Both the position numbers and the translations under genes were made by a program. Source: Pterois miles (lineage: Eukaryota; Chordata; Actinopteri; Perciformes; Scorpaenidae). From it: a stretch of DNA of 64,000 bases. The stretch spans positions 62,001 to 126,000 of the forward strand of contig CAMQGK010000057.1 in assembly GCA_947000775.1 (NCBI GenBank), read 5' to 3'. Shown piece after piece: positions 21,750 through 33,800 of this stretch (position 1 is the stretch's first letter; each line of letters starts with the position of its first letter). The notes under the pieces are model-generated. The model did not search any database. It was not told the origin of the DNA and was given only the letters and a program-made list of their open reading frames with translations.

Positions 21750-24700
21750 GTACAACAGAGAAAAGACTTAAAACAAAGAATAACATCAACTGTAAAAATA
21801 CAGAAGGCTTCTGTATAATACACTTGCATCCCACTTTCTAAACAGTGGCAGTTACATATAAATAATTTCTAATTGCTCAGATGTGTCTATCAACATAAAC
21901 TGAACAATAACAAACTAATAAGCTGAATTTCATTATCTGCATACCTAGGTGTTAATAGTCAAGGTTAATTCAATTATACTAGTGTGAATTAACTAAGTTA
22001 AATTATTGAGAATTAGAAACCGTGTGCACATCTTTATGTAAGCAAATCTCATACAGCCTGTTTGTATAAGCTTGCTTTATTATGTGCATGTTCCTGTTCA
22101 TGGGTCATGGGTGGTTGAGTCCATCCCTCTATAGAGTCCCTGCAGGAAACGCACAGAAATACACTTTCAGAATGTCATGCTGCCTCTTAGATGGATGCCT
22201 TATTCATGACAAAATAAATATACCTTTCAGTGTGTGAAACTGTCAGATCATCTCCAAATCAAAAAAACTAAAAAATTCCCTTGGCTCCCAAAAAAAAAAA
22301 TCATTTTAAGTCAATCTGAAGTTATCAACTATATCAACCTGCAGCAGTCACAGAGGGAGGAAATAGCTGTCAGAAAAGATGAACAGGATATCAGATGAAA
22401 TACAAACATCAAAAGGGTAAAGGGAAGCACAACTTATTCCCACATAAGACACAGACATGTATGTAAAGGGCAAGACTAAAAGATATGTTATGCATATTCA
22501 TTTCATTCAGCTTATTAGAGTATTTCCCTTTTTGAAATAAATGCTGTCAAAAACCACAATCTGATGACTGTGTGCCATTGTTTCCAATGATGCATCCATG
22601 ATTCATTTGAAATTCAGTCACAAAACAACATTACACTCAGGGTTACGGTTAGTCTCCGTAAATGTGGTTATGAAAGTCAAAAATAAATCCACATCTGCCC
22701 CAAAACTCCACAAAACACTTGGGAAGGGTCAAATTGCAGATCACCCTCATCCACACATAAAATATGTTGTATGGATATTTCTCCCCATGTGTCCCAACAG
22801 ATCACTCTCTGGTCAGTTCATACACAGTTGCCATATTGTCTGTGAAAACATGCTGCCATGTCTCTTCAGCAGTGTGGCCATATGGTGGTGATGATGGCTT
22901 TACATATACAAATACCTGTCATATTGTCCTGCTATAACTCAGACATATGGTGTAAATTTAAACTAATTTAAATGGATCATCATCTGCATTTCAAACGTGT
23001 AGAGGAACATTCAGACTTGTTTCATGCTTGGAGGGAAATGTCATCCTCTCATGTGTCCAAAGGAAAATTTATTTCATATTACTGGATCATTATCAAGAAG
23101 CATTTTCATGTTTTAGCTGGTTGGGTCTATAAACTGTCCTGGGCTGTAACCCATTCATTTACAGACCCTAGGTTACGTAGTAATTTGAAGAAATTGTCAG
23201 GAAATAACAGTGGCATTACTATTACTTACAGAGTAAAATCAAAGCAGAATAAAGAGATGTGGTATGTAATTATGTGGGAATTAACAATACTTGTAGAATT
23301 ACTGGTAATTACTCTCAAGTATTGGGTAATTGCAGAGCAAAATTTAAAGCAAAATAAAGGGCTTTGGTTGGTAATTATATGGAAAATAAATGCTATAATA
23401 GTGTTAAGTGGTGGAACCCCCATACAGTGAAGTATGACAATATTTTCAGGGTTTATGTGTTAAAAAAAGGTACTTTTTGGATATAATGTATACACTGAAG
23501 AAAGCTCCAACAAAACAACACAGTGGCTCTTTAAATACTGATCTCAGCACATCCCTTTGAGATATCCAGTCAAGACTGCAAAAGTAATTATTGATCATTA
23601 CATAAGTTAATCAGCACAAAATTTAATGCCCTACAACTTTCTTTTCTTTTTTTACAACTTTCTCAGCTGATGACACTAAATGAAAAGGTCAATGCATGTG
23701 TAATATCTCTATGAGGAGGTTATGTTCCCGGCTTTAAAGAGAAACAACTAATTACAACACGTTCATTATGTTTTCTACTTGATTAATCATATTCGAGTGA
23801 TGAAAAATGTTCACCTCTCAATTTAATACACTGTCAGGGGTATTGCGAATACAAATTCTGAATAATATTGTCACTCTTACAGGAAGTTTCCGGTTTGACT
23901 CCTGGGTCTCCACAGGTTTCTCCACTGAAGCCACCTTTAACTTCGGCTATCTCGGTGCACACACCTCCAGTTAGCCATATAAATCATCACACTGTCAGGG
24001 TGGTAATTAATAGCAACTAGCAGACAAAACACTAATACGATTTAGGCTGGGTGTTGGGAAATTTGCCAGTTCATTACATGCCACTTTGGAGGATACTTGG
24101 CAAGTAATTGGAGGTCTTCAATTCTGTCGGAAAACACGGCGTTTTAGTAAATTCTTCATGTCAGAAGAGTTCAGCTATTTCATTACCAGCATGAAACATC
24201 AGCAACTCAATTATAACAACATCATCATTAAAGTTATTACAAATCATCCTGGGGTGGACATGAATGAGCAAAATTCAAGGCAATTCATCCAATAATTGTC
24301 CAGACATTTATTTATTTATGTAATTTGTAAGAGACAAGACAGACAAATATTGACAGATGCAGAAGCGACTGTATATGTGTATATAACCAAACCTACTTTC
24401 CAACATCAGAGCCTTGATGGGCATTCATAGTTCAAGTAATAATTAAAATTACACATTACAGTTTCAAATCTGAAAATCAGTGCTTATGACAATCCAAAAC
24501 AAGAACAACCATCCAACAACATTCAAACAGACAAATGAAACAAACAAAACTGAATGCAGAACATTTATAGCACTGACTCCAGTACAGTATGACTAGTGGT
24601 CATGGTTACAGTTCTGGCTTTAATCCAGGACTTGACTGTTGTACATCACTCAAAACTAAATATGTCAACCTAGAGGCAAAGTCGGGGATCGCTTAAGTCT

Positions 24701-25071
24701 GTCATCCTCTGGGGATCGTGGGAATCCATCGCCTGGTTAAAATATTTCAGTCTGGTCCAAAGTGATTGACCAATGGACCAACAGACCAACATTGCCAGGC
24801 CTACTGCCTCATCGCAAACATGGCTAAAAACATCAACACCAATCTTCAAAAAATAACTTAATCTCTAACAGTTAACAATGACTGAATTCCAGTACAACTT
24901 ACATACCAAAGCACGACTGAACAATTGCATTTTCACTTAAAAGTACTAAAATGAATGCTAAACGAATTCTGAGCTCATCTATTGACTCTCACCGGCTCTC
25001 AACAGTGCTAACAGTGCAAACAACAGCAAATGTGGGGACAGAGTTTACAGTGTTAACCTGAGGGGTAACCC
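21750..25071. other. Gene-free region downstream of the elastase cluster
   Basis: No exon recognised. The 152-codon frame at 22972-23430 has a lysine/tryptophan-rich composition, no known domain, and its end is a duplicated non-coding-looking stretch (23231-23430). The rest is AT-rich repeat debris. Confidence 0.4.
23231..23430. repeat. Diverged ~104-bp tandem duplication
   Basis: gagtaaaatcaaagcagaat at 23231 is repeated as gagcaaaatttaaagcaaaa at 23335, followed in both by ataaag, a gg/tggt block and gtaattat. Two units, diverged. Confidence 0.5.
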
Positions 25072-25574
25072 AGGCTATTAAACAGGCATTATCAGTTGCT
25101 ATAAACATCACAAATGTCTGTCATTAGAGGCCTACTACACCTACTATGTTGTAAAAGTGAAAGTGAAACTGAAAAGTGTTGTAAAACTGAATGAAACGTA
25201 ACGTTTTGAGCACAATCAAAAATGCTTCTTTAGGTGTAGGCAAAAAAAACAGGGAGGTTTAGGAAATAAAATCTCAACATACTTGGGTTTAGGCAGAAAA
25301 ACACTTAAGTGATAAACAGTTAAGTTTAGGGGAAGACAGTGTGTTTTGGGTTAAAATAAGTATAAACTACAGTGTCTGACTTCTGCTTCTGCTCCAATCA
25401 TAATACTACAGTCGCTAGAGATCGCTGTTTTGTTCTTTTATACCTTCTTTTGATGACTTACCATGTGAATAATAACAAAATAATAATGATAAACCCTACT
25501 AGTGTGTGTAGTAGGCCCCTATTGACCCACATCTATGCGGCTAATAGCAACCGATAATGCCTATTTAATAGCCT
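25072..25574. repeat. MITE with ~75-bp terminal inverted repeats
   Basis: The left end aggctattaaacaggcatta is the inverse of the right end taatgcctatttaatagcct. The match continues inward for about 75 bp to gaggcctactacac / gtgtagtaggcccc. It is about 503 bp and non-coding. Confidence 0.8.
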
Positions 25575-26257
25575 TACAACAGCACCTCCGCCTCCTATAT
25601 ATGCACCACCAACAACAATGGCGCTGGCTCCAAATGCCAGTAGGGCACGCTCACGTGCACTAAAAGGCTCAGCTGGGCGAGCCATGTCAACAAAGCACAG
25701 AGAAGCTCAGATTACAACAGGTAGACATTACTCCTCTATATCTTTACATAGCAAATAGTTGTTTGATGCTGTATTAATGCTCTGGACATCACATAGAGGA
25801 CATTTAATCCATTCCTTCTCTCTCAGAGTTTGGTTCCTTTGTCTCTCTCCTCATCTTAAAAATGTGTTTATAAGCTTGTGGAGTTCAATTTTCATTCCAA
25901 ATCTTTTGTTGTTCTGGTTTCATTTAACTTATTTAATACCAATTAGATCAAATCCTCCCCAACCTTATACCTGTATCTCATGGCGATTAAGAGGCCCCAT
26001 TTATTTTGTCCAGGAAGAGTACTGGATCCAAAGCTTTCACAAGATGATTATTTCTAATTAACATTTTTACTTAAAACAGAGAGCGCTGGTGTGTAACTGT
26101 TCCACTCTTATCAATGGGCTCTCATCGATGAGGGAATGGGTAGGCCTAATAGAACTTCCCTTCAAATTTTCAAAATGCTGCATGACTACATTTTGTGCCA
26201 CACTGCTCCTGACACTAATACAGGCCTTTTCAATTTAAATGGATACAATGTGTAAAG

Positions 26258-26345
26258 TTGAGAGCAGTTTCTTCTTCTTGGTCTTATCAGATCTGTCAGG
26301 ACCACCATGGTGTGTACAGGTGGCAGCAGTCTCTCTGGACATCAG
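26258..26345 (+). pseudogene. Relic of an elastase exon 6 (fourth, dead copy)
   Basis: Translating 26290-26345 gives a peptide with TTMVC, GGS and a terminal GHQ, followed at once by a gtcagt donor. In genes 1-3 the end of exon 6 reads (K)TTMVCGGGG or TTMICAGGG, a short segment, then GCN/GCQ and the donor. The preceding ~30 bp, read in the next frame, give SSSWSYQ, comparable to CSSYGWWGS, so a frameshift separates the halves. I found no matching exons 1-4, 7 or 8 nearby. This indicates that the cluster once had at least one more member. Confidence 0.55.
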
Positions 26346-26349
26346 GTCA

Positions 26350-27081
26350 GTCTTATATAAGCTCTGTCATGCTCTTTTTTTTGTCTGAGCCACTCTGTTC
26401 AGTGACCACTGATGCTGTGGGTTTACAGGAACGTCCTCTGATGGGGGCACAGTGCCATCCGGTGGAAAACTGAAGCACACATAGACTGTGGCTGCAAGCG
26501 CTGTGCTCACCTGCATCACAGCCTTAATCAGCTGCATGAAACTCAGTGAAGGGACCGTCTGCCAACACTGATTAACTCTACATCTATAAATAAAGACAAG
26601 GGGAAGTCTGCTAAAATGAGCTGGCAGTGACTCAGCGTACATTAGTTTTATCCTTTATAGTCACGGCTGAATGTCCAGCTGTTTCCTAGCAAATTTATAA
26701 TGAAAAACACACACTATTAAAGGAATTTGAGTATCAACCACCTCCTGAACACCACACCTCTCCTGCTGCTTTTCCATCATCTGTTCCTACATTCAGCTGA
26801 TTTTGTAGCTGCTGCTTCATATTAACGACAAACTGCTGACTGCAACAGGCATTGACTACCCTAATAAAATAAAATCTAAATAAAATGAAACTAAGGGTGG
26901 CAGATAAATAAAACATGGTTAACGGATGTCTTCAATGTCAAAGTATTTCACATAAATGACTCTTTGGAATTTCTTTTTTATGCAGTTAAAATGTTATGAC
27001 ACTGTTTCTAATAATGTATTATAAGAAATCCAGTGCGCCTACTTACAACTGAAGAATGTAATAAATACAATATATGTATGC
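26350..27081. other. Gene-free stretch
   Basis: No supported exon on either strand. The minus-strand frames at 26367-26642 and 26734-26916 lack splice context and family similarity. Confidence 0.35.
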
Positions 27082-27160
27082 AGTGATTGGCACTGTCGCC
27101 TCACAGCAAGAGGATTGCAGGGTTCTCCGGCTTCCTCCCACAGTCCCCCCCCCCCCCGAC
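27082..27160 (+). repeat. Internally deleted SINE fragment ending in poly(C)
   Basis: ttggcactgtcgcctcacag joined to gggttctccggcttcctccc acagtc, then a run of 13-14 C. Both pieces belong to a widespread fish SINE/LINE module whose middle is missing here. Confidence 0.55.
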
Positions 27161-27172
27161 AAAAAAATTAGA

Positions 27173-27314
27173 GAAGGAGTAGAAAATTAATGAATGAATT
27201 AATTTTATTGGAATAATTTTTTTTTTTTTTTTTTTTCTCTTTTAAAAAAAAAAAAAAATAAAAAATTTAAAAAAAAAAAATATAAAAAAATAATAAAATT
27301 TTAAAAAAAGGAAG

Positions 27315-27349
<35 letters not shown>

Positions 27350-27500
27350 ATTTTTTTAAAAAAAGGAAAAAATTAAAAATTTAATTTTAAAATTTTTTTT
27401 TTTAGGAAAAAAAAATCTTTTTTAAAAAAAATAAAAACTGTTTCTTAAAAAAAAAAAATAACCCAAAATAATCACCAAAAAAAAAAAAAATTTTTTAGCG
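27173..27500. repeat. A/T homopolymer-rich block
   Basis: About 330 bp consisting almost only of long A runs and T runs, with a handful of G and C. The composition is unlike any flanking intron. It lies just outside the gls2 3' end. It may be degenerate poly(A) tails of stacked retroinsertions or a low-quality assembled segment. Confidence 0.6.
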
Positions 27501-27578
27501 ACGGTAATTAAATAATATTCTGGTCTGTTTCTTAGCATATATAATATTATTTTTTTTAAAAACCCATTAATGTTGTAT

Positions 27579-27584
27579 TTTATT
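27579..27584 (-). terminator. Probable polyadenylation signal of gls2
   Basis: AATAAA on the minus strand (TTTATT on plus), 222 bp past the gls2 stop codon. It is a candidate near the stop; longer 3' UTRs are possible. Confidence 0.45.
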
Positions 27585-27805
27585 GGCTTGTGTTATTATT
27601 TTTTTCTCGACCTATTCTTTGCATTGTATCTCATTGTCCTTCACTGCAGTTTGCATAGTTAATGTATGTTTATACAGTCATATTCTGGTCTTTGGAACTC
27701 ATTTTATGTGCCACAAAAGGACCTCCATGTTTCAAAACTTGACAGATTGCACAAATGCCCTTGCATGTTACAGCGTGGGGACTCAAATTCAAATATTCAA
27801 ATACG

Positions 27806-30800
27806 TCACACCATGCCCTCGATGGTGTCCAGCTTCTGGGAGTGCTCAACCTCACTGTGCTTCGTTTCCTGCTGCCTGCAGACCTGCTGGTAGTCCTTCA
27901 GCACCTTCACCACCTCGTCATGTCCAAACTGCATGGCGTCGTCGACGGGTAGGTTCCCCCACCTGCATTGCAATGAGTGAAAAAAGTAAAAATGAAGAGA
28001 GGACTCAGCAGATAAATCACAGAGGAGAACTTTCAGCAGTGCACATCTAAGTATTCAAGTGTGGTAAAAGATGATTCAAGTTCACAGTTCAGGGTTGATC
28101 TATTATGAAAGTAAAATCCTGCCATTATGGGATCTACATTCAGGTCAAATTGCATATTGCATTTTTATATGTGGGGCTGTCTATTAAGAGTATGTTTGTA
28201 GTAGTGTTGTGTGAGGTGCTTATCTATAGTCAGTGTATTACTTAAAGTTGATGATGACGGTCGGCACGTTCACATGAACAGAGGAAGGGAAATAACTCTG
28301 GATTCATTTATTAGTGCACTTTACAACTTTTAGACCTAATTATTCAAATACAGGCTATTAGAGTGTTCATACTGGGTAGTTCATTTAGCTCAAAAAATTA
28401 TCTGCTGAGTTAAAGGCATCTCTTTCCCAATGTAAGTCTATGGGAAAAAGTCTTTTTGAGGCCTATCGTATCACGTGATAGACATGGAAGTTGTAGTACC
28501 GCTGTTTGGCCACTATGACAATTGGCATCAATAACTTGCGCTCTCCCTGGGGTCTTGGTTTGAAGAGAGTATAGATAAGTTTCAGTTCCCCGTCAGAAAG
28601 GGCTGTCTGACGGCAAGATTAAACGGTGAAAATATTCTAAATATAGCATACACTTAAACAGATATTGATTTTTTTAGATGAGCCTTTCCTTTAGGTGGCT
28701 AAAATATCTTTTGCTACTGCCCTGTCCACAGCAGTACATTGCTTTGCTCCTGCCTGTTTCTCAATGCTGGGGTCAGGCCATACAACAGCTGTGGATAAAA
28801 ACGTCATACAACCCCACTTCAAAACACCCAAACCATCCCTTTAAGTACCTACTCTATAGGGTTTTGGAGGTAAGAAGCATCTAAATATGGGTTATTCTCA
28901 GCAAAAAGACCTGGCAAAGGATAAGGAAAACTTTATTGGATCTATCTGAAAACAACATAAAACAGATGAAGTTAAAATATTTGATTATGATAAAAGGCCA
29001 AACATATGGAGCAGCGAAGGAATTCACAGCTGAAGGATAAAAAGACAGACGTTAAAGATGCCGTTCTCACCTGTCTTCTACAAATGGATCAACTTTGCAG
29101 ATTTCAGTGAGGAACTTCACCGCATCTATATGACCTGAGAGTAAACACAAAAGATGACAGTTTATAGCTTCCCATCTGAGACAATTACTGCAGAGAGAGA
29201 CATCATTTTTTGATAACTCAATAACACTTTTTGGTGTCAAAAACCAATGCAAGAGTACCATTCCCTTTAAATTCACACCACCCCAAACTAGCAAGATATC
29301 CACAATTTACAAGTTTGTCTAATAGCATGGCAGATTGTGGATGGAGAAAACAAAGCTGCTAGAAATACAAACTACACGGAAAAAAAGATGTATGACTATT
29401 CCCTCCAGTTGCAATCCAACTCAGAATCAGATTTAGTGCAAAGCTCTGCCTTTTTCATTTGGAAGAAAACTATTATTACTCCCATTTTTTATCTTGTAAA
29501 CAAATGACTCATTCTTATAAGGCTCTTTCTGAAAAATGTTACTGTTGAACACACTGCAGCAGAGCATTAAATCTGTGCCGTGAATAAACTTAGAGCACAA
29601 CACAAGATAAATAATCGACCATATGGTGCCCTGTAGCTGATTCATTAGTGGTTTTGTATTATGTGAGCCAAATGAACTGTCTCTCTATAGTTAATCAAAT
29701 TAAGGGAAACTAATTTAGCATTAATTACAGCTGTGAACATACAGTGTAAGTAAAACATAATTATCCTCTCAACTAAGTTTAACTGAAGTTTGTGGGTGTG
29801 TGATAAAGATGCTCTTGGGGTTGCTATGTCAACCAGTCCCCCTTAGAAATATTTTAAAGCTGAAATCCGTAAATCTTCTACATGCTGTCATCTTAGAACC
29901 ACAGCAAATATGTTGAGTCCTCCAGCCACCACAGTGTTACCAGATGTGCAATAATTATCGTATTTGTACGACAATTGTGATGTATGATCAGTAATGCCCA
30001 AAAGTGCCAGAATGTATGATAACTGGACAATCTTAAGATGCTTACAATTAGTAGTTGGCTTTAGTTTCTGCTGTCTGTCTCATTTTAATTCATTTCCAGG
30101 TGGATCCTACATCTTTGTTTACTCATCTCTTCTTACATGACCTCTTTCCAGCCAATGATGTTTGGCGTACACTAAGACGTTGATGAACGTGACTCACAAT
30201 CACGGCTGCTCAACGCTCATTTGAAGAGAGTTTGCACAATGTGCATGTTTTTGTATGCAGTTTATGAAAAGGCTTCCAGTTGTGCTATCTTGTAATTCAA
30301 TTTTGTAATTGAAGGCTATCAACAAAAATTGTCAGACAGATGGAAACACACTCCTTCCCCGTCAGCTTGCTTCATAAAAAGTGATGTGGGTAGATTTGTA
30401 GGGGTGTCAAAAAAGTTGTTTACATATGCGTTTTGTAAAATTACACATTTATGTCTATTTGTGGCAATAATTTTCCTCGAAATACGATAATTTTAAGCCT
30501 CTGGTATGATGGTTTGACATTTCCCATTTGGCAAAAGCTGATCCACCAGAACAGGATGGGAAAGATGTGATCTGACAAGCCGTCAATTTACCATCAGAGT
30601 TACGAGTCTCCAACCAAAGCTAATGTGCCAGGTTTAATGTTTTTACCAGCTCAGCTTTTAATAACACATATTACAGACTAAGGTAAAGCAGGGTACCTGC
30701 AGGTTTCAACAAGTCAAATTTAAGACTATTTGAGACCTTTTTAAGACCTTTATGAATGCAATTTAAGACCCACTCGCGTCCATTTCAGACCACTACGAAT

Positions 30801-33800
30801 GCAATTTAAGACCTACTGCTCCAGTAAATTTTAAAGGAGCACAGTTATTCCCTTTTGGTACCACAGTATAGTTTTGTCACAGCATGCTCAAAAAACAAAA
30901 CATTTAAAAGTAACATAATGCATTTGTTTTGAAATAAAAGTAATACAATGAATTTTAAAGACCTGCCAAAATTGGATTTAAGACATGTGTGAGATTTTTA
31001 GACATATAGAGGCCTTAAACTTGAGTTATTGGATTTTAGACCTTTTTTTAAGACTTTTTAAGACCCCATAGGAACCCTGTAAAGGCCCTGAACACCCACA
31101 CAGGTGCTTTCACCCTGATTAGATTTCTGCTCAGGTTGGAGTTGGGTGGAGCTGTGCTGAAACTCTGGGGGCGCTCATTTTCTTACAGCCAGGGCATAAT
31201 CTGGTGACAAGTGATGACGAGGGAGGAGCATGCCTCTTAAATAGAAGGGAAAACATTTGCCGACGGGAGGAGGCGTCACGTAAAACAAAGATTTGTCAGA
31301 GGTTTATTGTATCGTTGACGAGATAAGGATGCCACAGAGACAAAATGATACCAGTAATCACCTGATGGCTGCTCTGCTGTATGGTATTCACTCATTCAGT
31401 TGTAACAGTGCAATGTATCTGCTATTTAGCGATAAGACTGTAATCACAATTTACCCAAATACCCTGCTGTGTTTGGATCAGCCGTGTGGTCGAGGTAGGC
31501 GCGCATGCCGCTTTTGCGCGGGGTATCTGGCTAACATGTCATAAATGGTGTGCAGACTCCACCTACATGGTAAAGTTGCAGACCCACTAATTCACAAACA
31601 ATAACAAGGATAAAGGTGAAACTCCCACATTAACAGGTGCAACACAACTAAAAAGAGGATCAGAGAGAGACTGTACATATTGTAGTGCTAAGCAGAGGCC
31701 TAATCAGGAAGGAGGATTTACCTTTTTATTCTAGCCGCCTTTAACTGAGCTTCATTTATTCATTTATCTGGCTAATAATTTATTTTATTTCACCTTTTTA
31801 GTCTCTCATTTAAGTGAGCTTTATTTACCTATTCATGTATCCTAGTCTGTTTCGCTCATTGTAATATGTTGGTATACTAAGTTAGAGTTATTACCTTGCC
31901 ACTGGTGTTTCCTCACAGTAAATTAATGACATATACTAGTTTTTCATCAGTTCCTGTTTCTATTTTTCATAGATTGCTGTTATTGTTGAGTCATACATTT
32001 GATTTGTATGAAAAGTGCTGTACACATTAAGTCTGACTGACTTTAAAGTGAAAACACCTTTTTTGGTTTATCCTGGGTGCATACAGTAAGGCTAAGCCAG
32101 ATATTTAATAATTTAGTGCTTTATTTATGCCTCTTTCTTGTTTTATTACAGTTCATATTATTCTGTCTTTTAGTGCAGACCTTTGAGAGCTGAAGATGTC
32201 TTATTTTTGCCCAGTGATGTAACAGATTTGCTCCCTGACAGCTTTATATTTTGACTGTGGCGCTGATTTAGTGTCACTCATTCACTAAATAAGAGGAGCA
32301 CAGATGAACACATGATGCTCACCCTCTGCCGCAGAGATATGTAGCGCTGTTCGGGAATCATAGTCTTTCAGGTCCATGTCCATGGAAGAGAGAGCAAACC
32401 TGAACGAATAAATCAAAGTACAGTTTACCAATGTTTTTTTAATACATAAAATAAAAAAAGAAAATAATGAAATGAAAATATCATTTTTCCACTTAGTAAT
32501 GTAAATATGGAACAAATACATATTTTAGCATTGTACTTAAATTTGAGTAAATCAACATGCAAGTATCAGTATGATTACTTTCAGTTATGCAGACCAACTT
32601 TATGTTTATGAGATATGTTATTTTTTTCCATCTGAATGTTTTTCAGTTCCCACGCCTCAGATTATGAAGGCCACCTATTGTGCAAGACAATCAATAATGA
32701 GGTTTGCCGGTGATGTACCTTCTCAGGGCAGACACATCTCCACTGTAGGCTGCGAACATCAAATTAAAAACAGACTTGTTCTGCAAATACAGGAAAATGA
32801 CATAATTAACACAGAGGCTCAAAACACATTAAACACACCAGCGAGAAGAAATTAACAAAACGACAAACCCTGTCGTCTCCCTCCGGTCTGCGGGGGTCCT
32901 GCTTCTTCACAAAGTGCCTCAAGTTGTCATAATTGTGGAAATTGAAGAGCGAAACCAGCTCCTGAGGGCGATGAGATACAGTATAATTATTAGAGTGAGA
33001 AAACTCTGGAGGACTTAAACAGTATATTATTTTTATACTTTAAAAAAAGGAAACTATAATGCAAAGAAAACAAGCTCAGAACAAGAGGAACAAATGTTTA
33101 ACAGAAAATTCAAACCTATAAGCTTCGCAGGGTATGAAGTCACTGGGATGTAAAAGCTGAAGCTGCTACAACACAGGAGACTGATTTTATGTCACTTATG
33201 AGCCACAAAATAACTCCGCTCTAGTAATTAATGTCGGCATCTTCCACAGTTCGTTCTCTGTAAGGCAGCTATAAAGTTTACAGCTTGATGATATTGATTG
33301 TTTGAGCCTAAACTTCTAGGTTTCTGGTTTTGGTCGAATACATTTTAATTGATTTAGGTATCATTGCTTTCTTCAGCTTTTACAGTGCTGTATACCATCC
33401 AATGGAGCCAAAGCTTTTAAAACTTACACATTTATACACTTTGAATGTTGAGGAAAGCAGTGATACCTTGCTTAGTTACATGAATCAGATACAATTAAGT
33501 CTTCAGACTTTAGATTATTTTCCCCTCCATCAATCTACACTCAATATTCCAATATTTATACATCTTTTTCATTCCTTTATATATATGAATATATATACTG
33601 TGTATAACTACAGAATATATATACAGTATATATATAGTATATATAGTATATACATACGTTGGCCTAACCTGACAGAAGTGTATTCCTCGGACGCTGTTTC
33701 CAACTCTGTCCAGAGGAGGAGACCAACACATCACCCCCATGACGTTGGGGATCACCAGCAGTATGGCGCCAGACACCCCGGATTTGGCCGGCACGCCCAC

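Noticed and set aside
22972..23430. Novel 152-aa protein-coding gene
   Set aside because: No splice sites, no family similarity, intron-like base composition, and the C-terminal half is a diverged tandem repeat.
25930..25995. Possible elastase exon 5 relic upstream of the exon 6 relic (atcctccccaacc... tgtatctcatgg)
   Set aside because: The resemblance to the ILPHNNPCYITGWGR-coding stretch is short and needs several gaps; spacing to the exon 6 relic is plausible but similarity is too weak to claim.
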